A stretch of 64,000 nucleotides of DNA, taken from positions 76,891 to 140,890 of the forward strand of contig LPNY01000086.1 of assembly GCA_001655195.1 (NCBI GenBank), in the 5' to 3' direction. Within the stretch, counting starts at the first letter, position 1. Each line of letters opens with the position of its first letter. Below, one piece after another: positions 18,242 to 26,863 of the stretch. The notes under the pieces are model-generated. The model saw only the letters and a list, made by a program, of their open reading frames with translations, had not been told where the DNA came from and did no database searches. The translations under genes and the position numbers were made by a program. Source of the DNA: Arcobacter sp. EP1. GTDB taxonomy: Bacteria; Campylobacterota; Campylobacteria; Campylobacterales; Arcobacteraceae.

Positions 18242-19187
18242 AGCACAGAAAAAAGGTTTTTTCAACGAAAACATGCCATATATTATCGTAGGCGCGCTAT
18301 TTGCGCTGCTTACGTACTGGTACTTTTGGTTAGCAACAATCGCTGACTTGACGTATGTGTGGCAATATGTTTTAAAAATGTTTACATTAGATTTTAGTGG
18401 ACAGATTATTCCTTATTCTGAGTTATCACGACTTGAGCAAGGGTATGTGTCAATCTATGGACCTCAATATGATGCAATTGCACCTGAGGTTGTTCGAGCA
18501 TTTGAAGAGAGACAACATCTTTTACCATGGGTATTCCTAGCAGAATTCTGTATTTTTGCAGTGATGCTAGTAATGCAAGGTGGAAGAAAAGGACCTAAGT
18601 GTCGAAAAACGTGTGAGATGGTTGAAGTTCATTCAACTTTTCAGCGATTTGCTGTATTAGGAAATATTCTGATTATGATTTACCTGTTTGTTACAGGTTT
18701 CTCAATTACATTTGGAAACATTACTGGTGGGGGAACTTTAGGGTTTTTTATGAGAGAGACTCATGAAATCATTGGGTTGTTCTGGATACCAGTATGGTTA
18801 CTAATTACTGTGATTGCGTTTAAAGATCATAAACATTTTAAACGATTAAGTTCAAAATGGGGAAAAGTATTCTTAAAAGGTCTATATACGCACGGACAAC
18901 GAATTAACTATTTAGCTTTTGTAGCTTTTGGTTTTATTTTATGTTTTAGTGGTTTTTGGCTTTGGTTTTTAAGCATGGACATTGTACCACATGCTGAAAT
19001 CATCCAATACAGAAGATTGATTCTGTTTGGTCACTTCATGGGAAGTGCTGTTATTACATTCTTTGTAGGTGAGACAATCTACTCGTATGTTGTAGCGATT
19101 CGAGGTTATCTTCCAGGGCTGATTACTGGAAAATATCCAAAAGAGTACTTAGAAGAGTTTCATCCAGAAGTTCTTGATGGAGTATAA
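18231..19187 (+). CDS. fdhC: formate dehydrogenase cytochrome b subunit
   Basis: A 318-residue membrane protein with about five hydrophobic segments. Heme-ligand candidates are present, such as the histidine in RETHEIIGLFW and those in LFGHFMGSAVI, matching the FdnI/gamma-subunit family that passes electrons to the quinone pool. The start at 18231 (MENKAQ) is preferred to an upstream in-frame ATG at 18192 deep inside fdhB. An insertion of about 70 residues between the first two helices is longer than in E. coli FdnI, as in other Campylobacterota. Confidence 0.92.
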   Translation: MENKAQKKGFFNENMPYIIVGALFALLTYWYFWLATIADLTYVWQYVLKMFTLDFSGQIIPYSELSRLEQGYVSIYGPQYDAIAPEVVRAFEERQHLLPWVFLAEFCIFAVMLVMQGGRKGPKCRKTCEMVEVHSTFQRFAVLGNILIMIYLFVTGFSITFGNITGGGTLGFFMRETHEIIGLFWIPVWLLITVIAFKDHKHFKRLSSKWGKVFLKGLYTHGQRINYLAFVAFGFILCFSGFWLWFLSMDIVPHAEIIQYRRLILFGHFMGSAVITFFVGETIYSYVVAIRGYLPGLITGKYPKEYLEEFHPEVLDGV

Positions 19188-19191
19188 GATT

Positions 19192-19227
19192 TTATCCCCT
19201 CTCCTTTGGGGATAATCTCTTTTTTTG
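19192..19227 (+). terminator. rho-independent terminator after fdhC
   Basis: An 8-bp stem TTATCCCC / GGGGATAA with an 8-nt loop is followed by TCTC and a run of seven T. It separates the structural fdh operon from the fdhD-modE-moeA-tup genes. Confidence 0.85.
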
Positions 19228-19278
19228 ACTTCTTTTATGATCAGAAGTAAATTTTGATTAATGAAGCAAACCCTAAAG

Positions 19279-19296
19279 TAAGCAACGAGTTGCTTA
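19279..19296. promoter_or_regulatory. palindromic operator candidate TAAGCAAC-GA-GTTGCTTA
   Basis: A perfect 8-bp inverted repeat with a 2-bp centre, in the leader region of the fdhD-modE-moeA-tup operon. ModE-type regulators bind palindromes of similar extent near their own transport operons, but the bases differ from the E. coli ModE box. Control by the short ModE encoded downstream is inferred. Confidence 0.5.
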
Positions 19297-19339
19297 TAGT
19301 GTGTGAGTTTTACATGCTATTTTTTTGGGAGATTTAAAT

Positions 19340-19354
19340 ATGCAAAGTTTGCAT
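19340..19354. promoter_or_regulatory. palindrome ATGCAAA-G-TTTGCAT before fdhD
   Basis: A perfect 7-bp inverted repeat around one central base, 15 bp before the preferred fdhD start and containing an alternative in-frame ATG. It could be a second operator or a small hairpin that affects start choice. Confidence 0.4.
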
Positions 19355-19369
19355 ATTAGGAAAAGTAAA

Positions 19370-20158
19370 ATGAGTAATGATAAATATTTAAAGAAAATCA
19401 TCATCGAAAAAGTATTAGGTGATGAACTTATAGAAAAAGATGACGTAGTTATCGATGAGTCACGTATAAATATCTTTTTAAATGGAGAAAAAACCATCTC
19501 AATGATGTGTATTCCAAAAGACCAAGAAGCACATGCTATTGGATTTTTGATGAGTGAAAATGTTATTTCAAGTGTAGATGACATTACTTCAATAGAAGTT
19601 AAAAATGATGGATTAGAAGTTTATATTGAAGCCCATGTAGATGAAAATTCATTAAAAAACTTATATAAAGAAAAAACCCTCACTTCTGGTTGTGGTGGTG
19701 GAGTTACAGGAAATGTGGCAGGTAGTGTTGAAGTTCCTTTTAATCAAGTTGCTATGAATGTAAAAGCTAGCACCATATCAAAAGAGGTAAAAATCTTTTA
19801 TGATGAGAGTGAATTGTACATGTTAACAGGGTGCGTGCATAAAGCGATGTTATATTTAGAAGATGGCACAACGGTAACGGCTGAGGATATTGGTCGGCAT
19901 AATGCTATTGATAAAGTAATCGGTAAATGTAAATTAGCCAAAATAGATACCACAAAGTCAGTACTGTTTGTTAGTGGACGTTTAAGTTCTGAAATGGTTG
20001 TTAAAGCAGTTATGCACAAGGTTCCTATTGTAGTTTCACGTACAGCACCAACCTATTTAGGAGTTAAAACAGCTCATACTCATGGTATTACACTCATTGG
20101 ATTTGCTAGAGGTAAAAAGATGAACCTCTATACTCATCAAGGACGAATAGATGTCTAG
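19370..20158 (+). CDS. fdhD: formate dehydrogenase accessory sulfurtransferase FdhD
   Basis: A 262-residue protein (start at MSNDKY, with AGGAAAAG upstream; an ATG at 19340 would add 10 residues). FdhD carries sulfur from a cysteine desulfurase to the metal cofactor of FdhA. The cysteine loop is present as TSGCGGG, where E. coli has a CxxC, and later GRHNAIDKVIG, FVSGRLSSEMV and SRTAPT match the conserved core. The gene overlaps the next one by 8 bp. Only one cysteine is seen in the loop, as in several non-enteric FdhD proteins. Confidence 0.94.
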   Translation: MSNDKYLKKIIIEKVLGDELIEKDDVVIDESRINIFLNGEKTISMMCIPKDQEAHAIGFLMSENVISSVDDITSIEVKNDGLEVYIEAHVDENSLKNLYKEKTLTSGCGGGVTGNVAGSVEVPFNQVAMNVKASTISKEVKIFYDESELYMLTGCVHKAMLYLEDGTTVTAEDIGRHNAIDKVIGKCKLAKIDTTKSVLFVSGRLSSEMVVKAVMHKVPIVVSRTAPTYLGVKTAHTHGITLIGFARGKKMNLYTHQGRIDV

Positions 20159-20579
20159 AAATGAACTAGAATCAAATAAGCCTATTAAATTAGATAATAC
20201 GCAAAAAGATTTGATTCTAACCAACTTAGATAGTCAGGGGAAACTCTCCTGTCTAAAAGCATTTAAGGTAGCACGTCTTATTGGCGTGAAACCTATAGAG
20301 ATGTCTGATGTGTGTAAGAGTATAGATGTAAAAATCACTAACTGTGAACTGGGTGTGTTTGGAAAACTAAAGTTTCATGCCTTTGAAGAAGATATTTACA
20401 ACAATTTAAAACGAAACTTCACTTATAACAAAAAAGTAGAGTGTAAGATTCTATGGGATGAAGCACGAACATCAACCTTGCGAAAAGTAGGTTCAACAGT
20501 TAAAGCCAGTGATATTGATGTAGTACATTGTCAACTGGGATGTTTTAGAGAAAGGAAAGGTCATGCATATAAAAGTTAA
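20151..20579 (+). CDS. unknown protein with paired CxLGxF motifs, fdh accessory candidate
   Basis: A 142-residue cytoplasmic protein of no family I can name. It has two related blocks: VKITNCELGVFG near residue 65 and VVHCQLGCFRER near 130, each preceded by a short helix that begins after a Gly-Val/Gly-Ser step, suggesting an internal duplication. The C-x-L-G-x-F motif with a third cysteine in the second copy could bind metal or carry sulfur. It overlaps fdhD by 8 bp and modE by 17 bp, so it is translationally coupled to both and probably serves cofactor assembly or control. Confidence 0.7.
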   Translation: MSRNELESNKPIKLDNTQKDLILTNLDSQGKLSCLKAFKVARLIGVKPIEMSDVCKSIDVKITNCELGVFGKLKFHAFEEDIYNNLKRNFTYNKKVECKILWDEARTSTLRKVGSTVKASDIDVVHCQLGCFRERKGHAYKS

Positions 20580-20940
20580 GACGTGGATTGAAGATAGTGA
20601 AAGCAACCTGATTTTTGGTGGTGGAAAAACACAAATTTTAGAACTTATAGATCAAACAGGTTCAATATCCGAAGCGTCAAAAAAAGTAGGAATGAATTAT
20701 AAAAAAGCATGGTCACATATAAAAATACTACAAGAATATATCGAAGATGAACTTGTCATTGTAAACAAAGGGCGAAGTTCAGGAGGAACAACACTTACTC
20801 CAAAAGCAAAAGAGATTATAGAGAATTATAAAGTGTTACAAGAAGAGATTAGAGATTTTAGCCAACGACGATTTGAAGAGCTTTTTTTAAATGATAAAGA
20901 AGTGATTCACTGTAAAAAAGATAACGAAGATAAAAAATAA
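20563..20940 (+). CDS. modE: short ModE-like winged-helix regulator (no molbindin domain)
   Basis: A 125-residue protein matching the N-terminal DNA-binding domain of ModE: GGGKTQILELIDQTGSISEAS, then MNYKKAWSHIK as recognition helix, and KGRSSGGTTLTPKA as wing. E. coli ModE has about 260 residues with two molybdate-binding domains; these are absent here. A metal signal would need another partner, or the protein senses through its C-terminal HC residues. Placement with moeA and tupABC suggests control of tungstate or molybdate genes, as for the ModE-like repressor of Campylobacter. Confidence 0.85.
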   Translation: MHIKVKTWIEDSESNLIFGGGKTQILELIDQTGSISEASKKVGMNYKKAWSHIKILQEYIEDELVIVNKGRSSGGTTLTPKAKEIIENYKVLQEEIRDFSQRRFEELFLNDKEVIHCKKDNEDKK

Positions 20941-20949
20941 AAAGATAAG

Positions 20950-21936
20950 ATGATGAAATTAAATAGTTACCAATACCCAAATATACAAACCCTACAGCTG
21001 GATAAAAGTTTGAGTTTAGAGCCCTTACAAGATAACTTTCCTTTTGAAAAAAAGGTGCGTGATTTTAAAATGCAGTTTGATTTTAATGACTTAAACTTTT
21101 TTTCCTTTACCATTGAAGGTCTGCTTGGATTCATGTGTAAACTCAAAGGAAAAATAGCAGTAAGTTTAGGGGAGAGTCAAGCACTGATTTATGCGGCAAA
21201 TGCCTACAAAAACTTAGGTTTTGAGGTGAGTTTTATTGAATTAAATCGTGATGGAAGTGTCAACTTAGAACAGCTTAATGATTTAGAACTTGATTATATT
21301 TTTATCTCGCCGTATGTGATGGATACTTTTGTTAAAACCGACTTATCACAAGTAAAAGCAATCAACGGTGATGCAACGTTAGTTTCAAATGTAAGTGCTA
21401 GCCAAGAGCAAATAGACTTAGTTGATATTGCACTATTTGATGCTTATAAATTAACAGGTTTTCAAACCCAATCTATCGCGTTACATAATGGTGAACTAGA
21501 TGAACAATACCTAGGTGAAATGGATGCTATTGCTTTAGAGCTTATTACTAAAGCATTAAATAGTTTTCAATACAACTGTGATTATAAATCAAAAGTTGTA
21601 ACTGCTTTACAAACTGCACTTAAAGATGACTTTTTCTTTTTTGTTGAACCAAATAGTACTTTAGAAAATACCCTTCATTTTGGGCTTAAAAATATTAAAG
21701 CACGAGAGATGATACGAACCTTGTCTTTGGGTGAAATTTTTGTAACCAATGGAGAGGGGTGCTCTTTAGGATTATCACGACCTTCAAAAATTATTCAAGC
21801 CATGGGATACAGTGAGTTAGAAAGCCGTCAAGCGCTGAGCCTATCATTTTTAAATGATTTAGATGAAGCTTCAATTGAGAATTTAGCTCAGACCATTGCT
21901 AAAAAATACCGACAAATAAGGATGTTAAATGCCTAA
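20950..21936 (+). CDS. NifS-like fold-type I PLP protein, divergent
   Basis: A 328-residue protein related to class V aminotransferases/cysteine desulfurases. Recognisable parts are the phosphate-binding-like LGESQALIYAANAY, the NVSASQE and LVDIALFDAYKLTGFQ region whose lysine sits where the Schiff-base lysine of NifS/IscS does, and a C-terminal GEGCSLGLSRPSKIIQAMGYS with a cysteine before SLG, as in desulfurase active-site ends. It is shorter and more divergent than IscS. Between modE and moeA, 13 bp after modE and overlapping moeA by 8 bp, it may supply sulfur to FdhD. That role is inferred. Confidence 0.72.
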   Translation: MMKLNSYQYPNIQTLQLDKSLSLEPLQDNFPFEKKVRDFKMQFDFNDLNFFSFTIEGLLGFMCKLKGKIAVSLGESQALIYAANAYKNLGFEVSFIELNRDGSVNLEQLNDLELDYIFISPYVMDTFVKTDLSQVKAINGDATLVSNVSASQEQIDLVDIALFDAYKLTGFQTQSIALHNGELDEQYLGEMDAIALELITKALNSFQYNCDYKSKVVTALQTALKDDFFFFVEPNSTLENTLHFGLKNIKAREMIRTLSLGEIFVTNGEGCSLGLSRPSKIIQAMGYSELESRQALSLSFLNDLDEASIENLAQTIAKKYRQIRMLNA

Positions 21937-23194
21937 TACAAAACAAAAAACTTTTTTAGATTTTAATGTTGCCATTGATAAGGCATTAAAATATGCAAAA
22001 AATACATATTTAAAAGAGATAGTTCCATTAGAAACAGCTATTGGTAGAGTTTTAGCAAAAGATGTGCGATGTGTTAAAAATCTGCCTTCATTTAATAACT
22101 CCGCAATGGATGGTTTTGCTATACGTGCAAATGATGCCAGCAAAGAGTTAATCGTTGCAAAAGTAATTTTTGCAGGGGAGTCAGTTGAAGCTTCTTTAAA
22201 CGAAAATGAGTGTTACAAAATTATGACAGGAGCAAAAGTTCCTAGTGATGCTGACACTATTATTCCTATTGAAGATGTGTCAGCTTACGAAGATAACAAA
22301 GTCACTATCAAAGAGAATGTTAAAAAAGGTTCATGCTTACGATTAAAAGGCGAAGAAAAAGCCATTGATGATTTACTGTTTAACCAAGGTGATGAACTCA
22401 CTTCATCAATGGTTGCAGTTTTAGCCAGCCAAGGTTTAACCATGGTAGAAGTGTACAAAAAACTCTCAATTGCAGTAGTTTCAACAGGAAATGAGCTCAA
22501 AGAGCCATGGCAAGAAGCGTCACAAGATGAGATATATAACTGTAACTCATACGCATTAATTGCACTCTTACAAGAAAAAGGGTTTAGTGCAACATATACA
22601 GGTGTTGTTCCAGATAATTTAGAAGAGTCAATAAGTTTTGTAAAAAACCTAAAAAACTATGATGTGATTATTACCACAGGTGGTATCTCTATGGGGGATG
22701 CTGATTTTGTTGGGGAAGCATTTTTACAAAATGGTTTAGAGACAATTTTTCATGGAGTAAACATTAAACCTGGTCGTCCAATCATGATGGGTGTCATGGA
22801 AGAAGCAGGTGCAAAAGTAGGGCAGACTTTTGTCATGTGTTTACCGGGGAACCCCCTAACCGCTATGGTAAATATGCACCTTTTTGCACTGCCAGTATTA
22901 CGAAAAATTCAAGGATACAGTGCTATTTATCATGACTTTGAAATAGGGGTTAATACAAAAGAGTTTAAAACAAAAACAGGACGCGTGAATGTGGTGTTAG
23001 GAAATCAAAAAACGGGAGCTTTTGAAGTAACAAGAGATAACAAATATGGTTCAGGAATGATTACGGTACTCAATGAGAGTAACGCCATAGTTGTCACTAA
23101 CGAAGAGAAAGCTTTAATAGAAGTAGGCGATAGCGTTAATGTGATTAAATTTAACTGTTCTTATGTCAAAGAACAAACACAAATAATTAATTAA
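21929..23194 (+). CDS. moeA: molybdopterin molybdenumtransferase MoeA
   Basis: A 421-residue enzyme of normal MoeA length. Diagnostic motifs are NNSAMDGFAIR, MTGAKVPSDADTIIPIED, VVSTGNEL, TTGGISMGDADFVGE and CLPGNPLTAMVN. MoeA inserts molybdate (or tungstate) into adenylylated molybdopterin. Its position directly before tupABC and after the fdh accessory genes suggests a copy dedicated to the tungsten form; whether the genome has a second moeA cannot be seen here. Confidence 0.95.
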   Translation: MPNTKQKTFLDFNVAIDKALKYAKNTYLKEIVPLETAIGRVLAKDVRCVKNLPSFNNSAMDGFAIRANDASKELIVAKVIFAGESVEASLNENECYKIMTGAKVPSDADTIIPIEDVSAYEDNKVTIKENVKKGSCLRLKGEEKAIDDLLFNQGDELTSSMVAVLASQGLTMVEVYKKLSIAVVSTGNELKEPWQEASQDEIYNCNSYALIALLQEKGFSATYTGVVPDNLEESISFVKNLKNYDVIITTGGISMGDADFVGEAFLQNGLETIFHGVNIKPGRPIMMGVMEEAGAKVGQTFVMCLPGNPLTAMVNMHLFALPVLRKIQGYSAIYHDFEIGVNTKEFKTKTGRVNVVLGNQKTGAFEVTRDNKYGSGMITVLNESNAIVVTNEEKALIEVGDSVNVIKFNCSYVKEQTQIIN

Positions 23195-23211
23195 AATATT
23201 GAGGGAAATTT

Positions 23212-24027
23212 ATGAAAAAAGCATTAGTAACATTAGGATTATCAGTTATTTTAGCAGCAAGTTTACAAGCAAAAGATGCACTGATGATGGCAACAACAAC
23301 CAGTACTGATAACACAGGATTATTAGACTATTTAGCACCAAAGTTTGAAAAAGATACAGGAATACCATTAAAGTGGGTTGCAACTGGAACAGGAAAAGCA
23401 CTTAAAATGGGAAAAAACTGTGATGTAGATATTCTAATGGTACACGCACCAGCTTCTGAAAAAAAGTTTGTAAGTGCAGGATATGGAGTTGATAGACAAC
23501 AAATTATGTACAACGATTTTGTAATTATTGGACCAAAAGTAGACCCAGCAAAAGTAAATGGAATGAAAACATCACTTGCTTTACAAAAAATCCAAGCCCA
23601 AAGTGCAAAGTTTTTCTCACGAGGAGATAACTCAGGTACTAATAAAAAAGAGATAAAACTCTGGAAAGAGGCTATAAAAAATGCACCTGAAAAAGCATCA
23701 TGGTATGTTCAAACAGGTCAAGGAATGTTACGAACCATTAACATGGCATCGGAAAAAACAGGTTACACGATGACTGATCGTGGAACATGGATTAAGTACA
23801 TGGACCAAAAGAAAGATAACAATATGATGAAAATTGTTGTCCAAGGTGACAAAAACCTGTTTAACCAATACTCCGTAGTAACAATCAATAAAGCACAATG
23901 TAAAAATGTTAATCCAAAGTTAGCAAAAAGTTTTACCAACTGGATTACTAGTGCTAAAACACAAAAAGCAATTTCTGATTTTAGACTTTTAGGTCAAGCA
24001 CTTTTTATTCCAAACGCGAATAAATAG
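23212..24027 (+). CDS. tupA: tungstate-binding periplasmic protein TupA
   Basis: A 271-residue substrate-binding protein with a cleavable signal peptide (KKALVTLGLSVILAASLQA). The mature start ALMMATTTSTDNTGLLDYL contains the TTTS motif typical of TupA rather than the motifs of ModA, and FFSRGDNSGTNKKE forms the second half of the oxyanion site. It would deliver tungstate to TupBC. The gene follows moeA by 17 bp. Confidence 0.94.
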   Translation: MKKALVTLGLSVILAASLQAKDALMMATTTSTDNTGLLDYLAPKFEKDTGIPLKWVATGTGKALKMGKNCDVDILMVHAPASEKKFVSAGYGVDRQQIMYNDFVIIGPKVDPAKVNGMKTSLALQKIQAQSAKFFSRGDNSGTNKKEIKLWKEAIKNAPEKASWYVQTGQGMLRTINMASEKTGYTMTDRGTWIKYMDQKKDNNMMKIVVQGDKNLFNQYSVVTINKAQCKNVNPKLAKSFTNWITSAKTQKAISDFRLLGQALFIPNANK

Positions 24028-24061
24028 GCAAAAAAAGAAGAGAAGAAGGAAACAATAAAGT

Positions 24062-24757
24062 ATGAATCTATTAACCGATGGTTTTAATGAAGCAATAGCC
24101 TTACTTGCCTCTGGCAATGAAAGTGTCTATTCTGCTATTACAACAACAGTAACAGTCTCATCATGGTCATTGATGATTAGTCTGCTTATTGGTCTTCCTT
24201 TGGGGTTTTTACTGGGGTATTATAATTTCCCTGGTAAACCCGCTGTAAGAACGATAGTTGATACCTTTTTAGCTTTTCCAACAGTTGTGATTGGTCTCAT
24301 TGCTTATACCATGTTTTCAAATGCAGGACCGCTTGGTGGATTTGGGCTTTTATTTACGCAAAAAGCAATAATTATTGGACAAATTTTTCTAGGCTTGCCA
24401 ATAATTATTGCTTTAACTGCAAGTCAAGTTGAAGCAGTGGATAAACGTCTGTATATCTCCCTAAAAGGCTTAGGTGCATCATCAAAACAGATTTTAACAG
24501 CAACACTGATTGAAGCACGATTTGGTCTAATGACTGCTGCTATGACAGCTTATGGGCGAATCATCACAGAAATTGGTATTTCCATGATGGTGGGTGGAAA
24601 TATTAAATACCATACGCGAACTGTGACAACCGCTATTGCTCTTGAAACGGGTAAGGGTGAGTTTGTGACAGGTATTGCTTTGGGGTTAGTTTTATTTGTA
24701 GTTGCCCTATCAGTTAATATTGCCTTATCAATGTTAAAAAGGAAATGGACACAATGA
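24062..24757 (+). CDS. tupB: tungstate ABC transporter permease TupB
   Basis: A 231-residue inner-membrane permease with about five to six hydrophobic segments. The cytoplasmic EAA-type loop ISLKGLGASSKQILTATLIEA and the GRIITEIGISMMVGGNI segment match TupB/CysT-like permeases. It ends with an ATGA overlap with tupC, which indicates translational coupling. Confidence 0.93.
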   Translation: MNLLTDGFNEAIALLASGNESVYSAITTTVTVSSWSLMISLLIGLPLGFLLGYYNFPGKPAVRTIVDTFLAFPTVVIGLIAYTMFSNAGPLGGFGLLFTQKAIIIGQIFLGLPIIIALTASQVEAVDKRLYISLKGLGASSKQILTATLIEARFGLMTAAMTAYGRIITEIGISMMVGGNIKYHTRTVTTAIALETGKGEFVTGIALGLVLFVVALSVNIALSMLKRKWTQ

Positions 24758-25776
24758 GTAAGTTATATGAATTAAATGGTGTTGAGCAGTATTATGATGG
24801 AAGAAAAGTGCTTAATATTGATAGTTTAGTCTTAGAAGAGAATCAAATCGTTGGTTTTTTTGGACCCAATGGAAGTGGTAAATCCACACTATTTTCTCTT
24901 TTGTCGTTTATTACCAAACAAAGTGATGGAGAAATTGAATTTAGCGGCGTTGATAGCAGAAAAATTGATTTAGAGACAAAACAGAGCATCATCATGGTTC
25001 CTCAAAACCCGTACCTTTTAAAACGTTCTGTTTTTGATAATATTGCTTACGGTTTAAAACTTAGAAACGAAACACAAAATTTAAACCAAAAAGTAGAAGA
25101 AGCCCTATCAATGGTAGGATTAGATATCTCTTTCGCAAAAAGAAAGTGGAGCCAACTTAGTGGTGGTGAAGCCCAAAGAGTAGCGTTAGCAGCACGTCTA
25201 ATTTTAAAACCAAAGGTATTAATCCTAGATGAACCAACAACGGGAGTAGATACTAACTCAGCCCAACTTATCAAAGAAGCCATTTTATCCACAAAACAAA
25301 AATACAATACAACAATTTTTATTTCAAGCCACGACCACAACTGGCTTAATCACATTTGTGATAGAAAAGTAGCCTTGTTTCAAGGAAACTTAGTAGAAAG
25401 CAACAACGTGAATCTTCTTTTTGAACCATGGGAAAAAGATAGCGATGGAAACCTAGTGAAACAATTTATGGATGGACAAAGTCTAACAATACCAAGTAGT
25501 TTTGATAAAAAAAGAGACTCAGTGATTGTACTAGACGCAGACAATATTCACATCTGTCGACAAAATTGCCACTACATGATAAATGACACCACCCTAATAG
25601 GAACCGTTACGTCCATACAACAACAGCGTTCAGAAGAGTTTCTTTTAGTGGAACTTTCGATTGGAGGAATTACGTTTAATAGTAGGCTGACAAGAGATGT
25701 GATGCAAGACCAGAGGTTTTTGCCAGGGGATAGAGTATATGTAAATATCAATGCCGATAGAGTGTGTTACATCTAA
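24754..25776 (+). CDS. tupC: tungstate ABC transporter ATP-binding protein TupC
   Basis: A 340-residue ATPase, starting at MSKLYE with the ATGA overlap with tupB (an ATG 9 bp earlier is too close to the ribosome site). It has Walker A GPNGSGKST, signature LSGGEAQR, Walker B VLILDEP and the H-loop FISSHDHNW. The last 110 residues include a TOBE/MOP-like oxyanion-binding domain (TSIQQQRSEEFLLVEL...), which may sense tungstate inside the cell and inhibit transport. It is the last gene of the operon. Confidence 0.94.
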   Translation: MSKLYELNGVEQYYDGRKVLNIDSLVLEENQIVGFFGPNGSGKSTLFSLLSFITKQSDGEIEFSGVDSRKIDLETKQSIIMVPQNPYLLKRSVFDNIAYGLKLRNETQNLNQKVEEALSMVGLDISFAKRKWSQLSGGEAQRVALAARLILKPKVLILDEPTTGVDTNSAQLIKEAILSTKQKYNTTIFISSHDHNWLNHICDRKVALFQGNLVESNNVNLLFEPWEKDSDGNLVKQFMDGQSLTIPSSFDKKRDSVIVLDADNIHICRQNCHYMINDTTLIGTVTSIQQQRSEEFLLVELSIGGITFNSRLTRDVMQDQRFLPGDRVYVNINADRVCYI

Positions 25777-25778
25777 AA

Positions 25779-25922
25779 AAATAGCCACATAATAAACGCT
25801 CTTTTATTCAATCTCCGCGTTGAATGAAAGTTCTATCTACTCATTGGCTACAGCCAACTCCCACGATAAAACTTCCCTTCGCCTTGACCTTAAATAAAAT
25901 ACCATTTATTTTGTGGCTATTT
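25779..25922. repeat. 144-bp element with 18-bp terminal inverted repeats and internal hairpins
   Basis: The ends, AAATAGCCACATAATAAA and TTTATTTTGTGGCTATTT, are inverted copies with one mismatch. Inside are two perfect hairpins: ATTCAA-(8)-TTGAAT at 25806-25825 and TTGGCT-AC-AGCCAA at 25844-25857. It starts 3 bp after the tupC stop. No ORF fits and no clear target-site duplication is seen. It may be a miniature inverted-repeat element, a structured RNA, or a large bidirectional terminator. Confidence 0.6.
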
Positions 25923-26029
25923 ACGACGTAATATTGTCTAATTCTAAAATTTCTTTATTATTTTTCTCTTTATAACAAAAATTGAAACGTTAATTTCTTA
26001 TTATACAATACTAAAAATTGGAGTTTATC

Positions 26030-26818
26030 ATGAGTACAGATATAGATAGAATTGAAAGAATGTTTACAAAAGCAAGTTGGTTAATTGGAATAGTGTGGAC
26101 ATTAGGTATAGGTACAGGTGCATTTGTATTTTATACAGCTTATTCTACTTTATTTGACGTTACTGAAAAAGTAACGGTTAAAGTAGAGACAATTAAGAAT
26201 GAAGCAGTAAAAGATATAAAAGATATAAAGGATAAAGTTGAAGAAAACCTAATAACTAGAATTGATAAGAAAATAGATAAAAAAAAGATTCAAGAAAAAG
26301 TAATTAATAAGCTATCTACTAAAATTGAAAATGATTTAGATCAGAGAATTAAAGAAACAACAAAAAATATTTATGCTTCAATAGACAATTTAGTTGATAA
26401 ACTGAATAAGCAACATGAAGATTTAAAAACTTATAATACAATATTATCAAAAGTTTTAGTAACACAAGAAATTAAACAGAATTTAGTTAGCTATTTAGAT
26501 GTATATTCTAGTAAAGATACTTACTTTTTAAGAGAATTGACTTCTGGAATTATTGGTATAGATTTAAAGTTTCCTAATTTAAGTAATAAAAAATATTTTA
26601 AAGGAAAATTGTCATTAAAGCTTTTTGGACAAAGTTATGAAGAAAAAATTAAGGTTTTAGGTAACAAAAACTTTAAAACATCCATTCATTTTAGAATACC
26701 TGATATGGTAGGTAATATACCTATTAGTAAGGGTACATATAATTATATGGTTGAATTAACATCAAATGAAGGGAAAACAATTTTAAATCAAGAAAGTGGA
26801 AGTTTTCAATTATATTAG
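26030..26818 (+). CDS. unknown single-pass membrane protein with coiled coil
   Basis: A 262-residue protein not recognised. One membrane helix at about 15-38 (WLIGIVWTLGIGTGAFVFY) is followed by a lysine- and glutamate-rich coiled coil to about residue 145 and a C-terminal beta-rich domain of about 100 residues (ending KTILNQESGSFQLY). The start at 26030 follows TTGGAG with 6-nt spacing. It reads like an anchored periplasmic or cytoplasmic scaffold. It is preceded by the 144-bp repeat element and followed 45 bp later by a small selenoprotein gene. Base composition is more AT-rich than its neighbours. Confidence 0.75.
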   Translation: MSTDIDRIERMFTKASWLIGIVWTLGIGTGAFVFYTAYSTLFDVTEKVTVKVETIKNEAVKDIKDIKDKVEENLITRIDKKIDKKKIQEKVINKLSTKIENDLDQRIKETTKNIYASIDNLVDKLNKQHEDLKTYNTILSKVLVTQEIKQNLVSYLDVYSSKDTYFLRELTSGIIGIDLKFPNLSNKKYFKGKLSLKLFGQSYEEKIKVLGNKNFKTSIHFRIPDMVGNIPISKGTYNYMVELTSNEGKTILNQESGSFQLY

Positions 26819-26863
26819 CATTAAATTATAAGCATTTTAATAGTCTTAGAATGGGGATAAAAA

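Noticed and set aside
25779..25922. Molybdenum/tungsten cofactor riboswitch for the tup or moe genes
   Set aside because: It is downstream of tupC, not in a 5' leader of such genes, and I could not match the conserved bases of that riboswitch.
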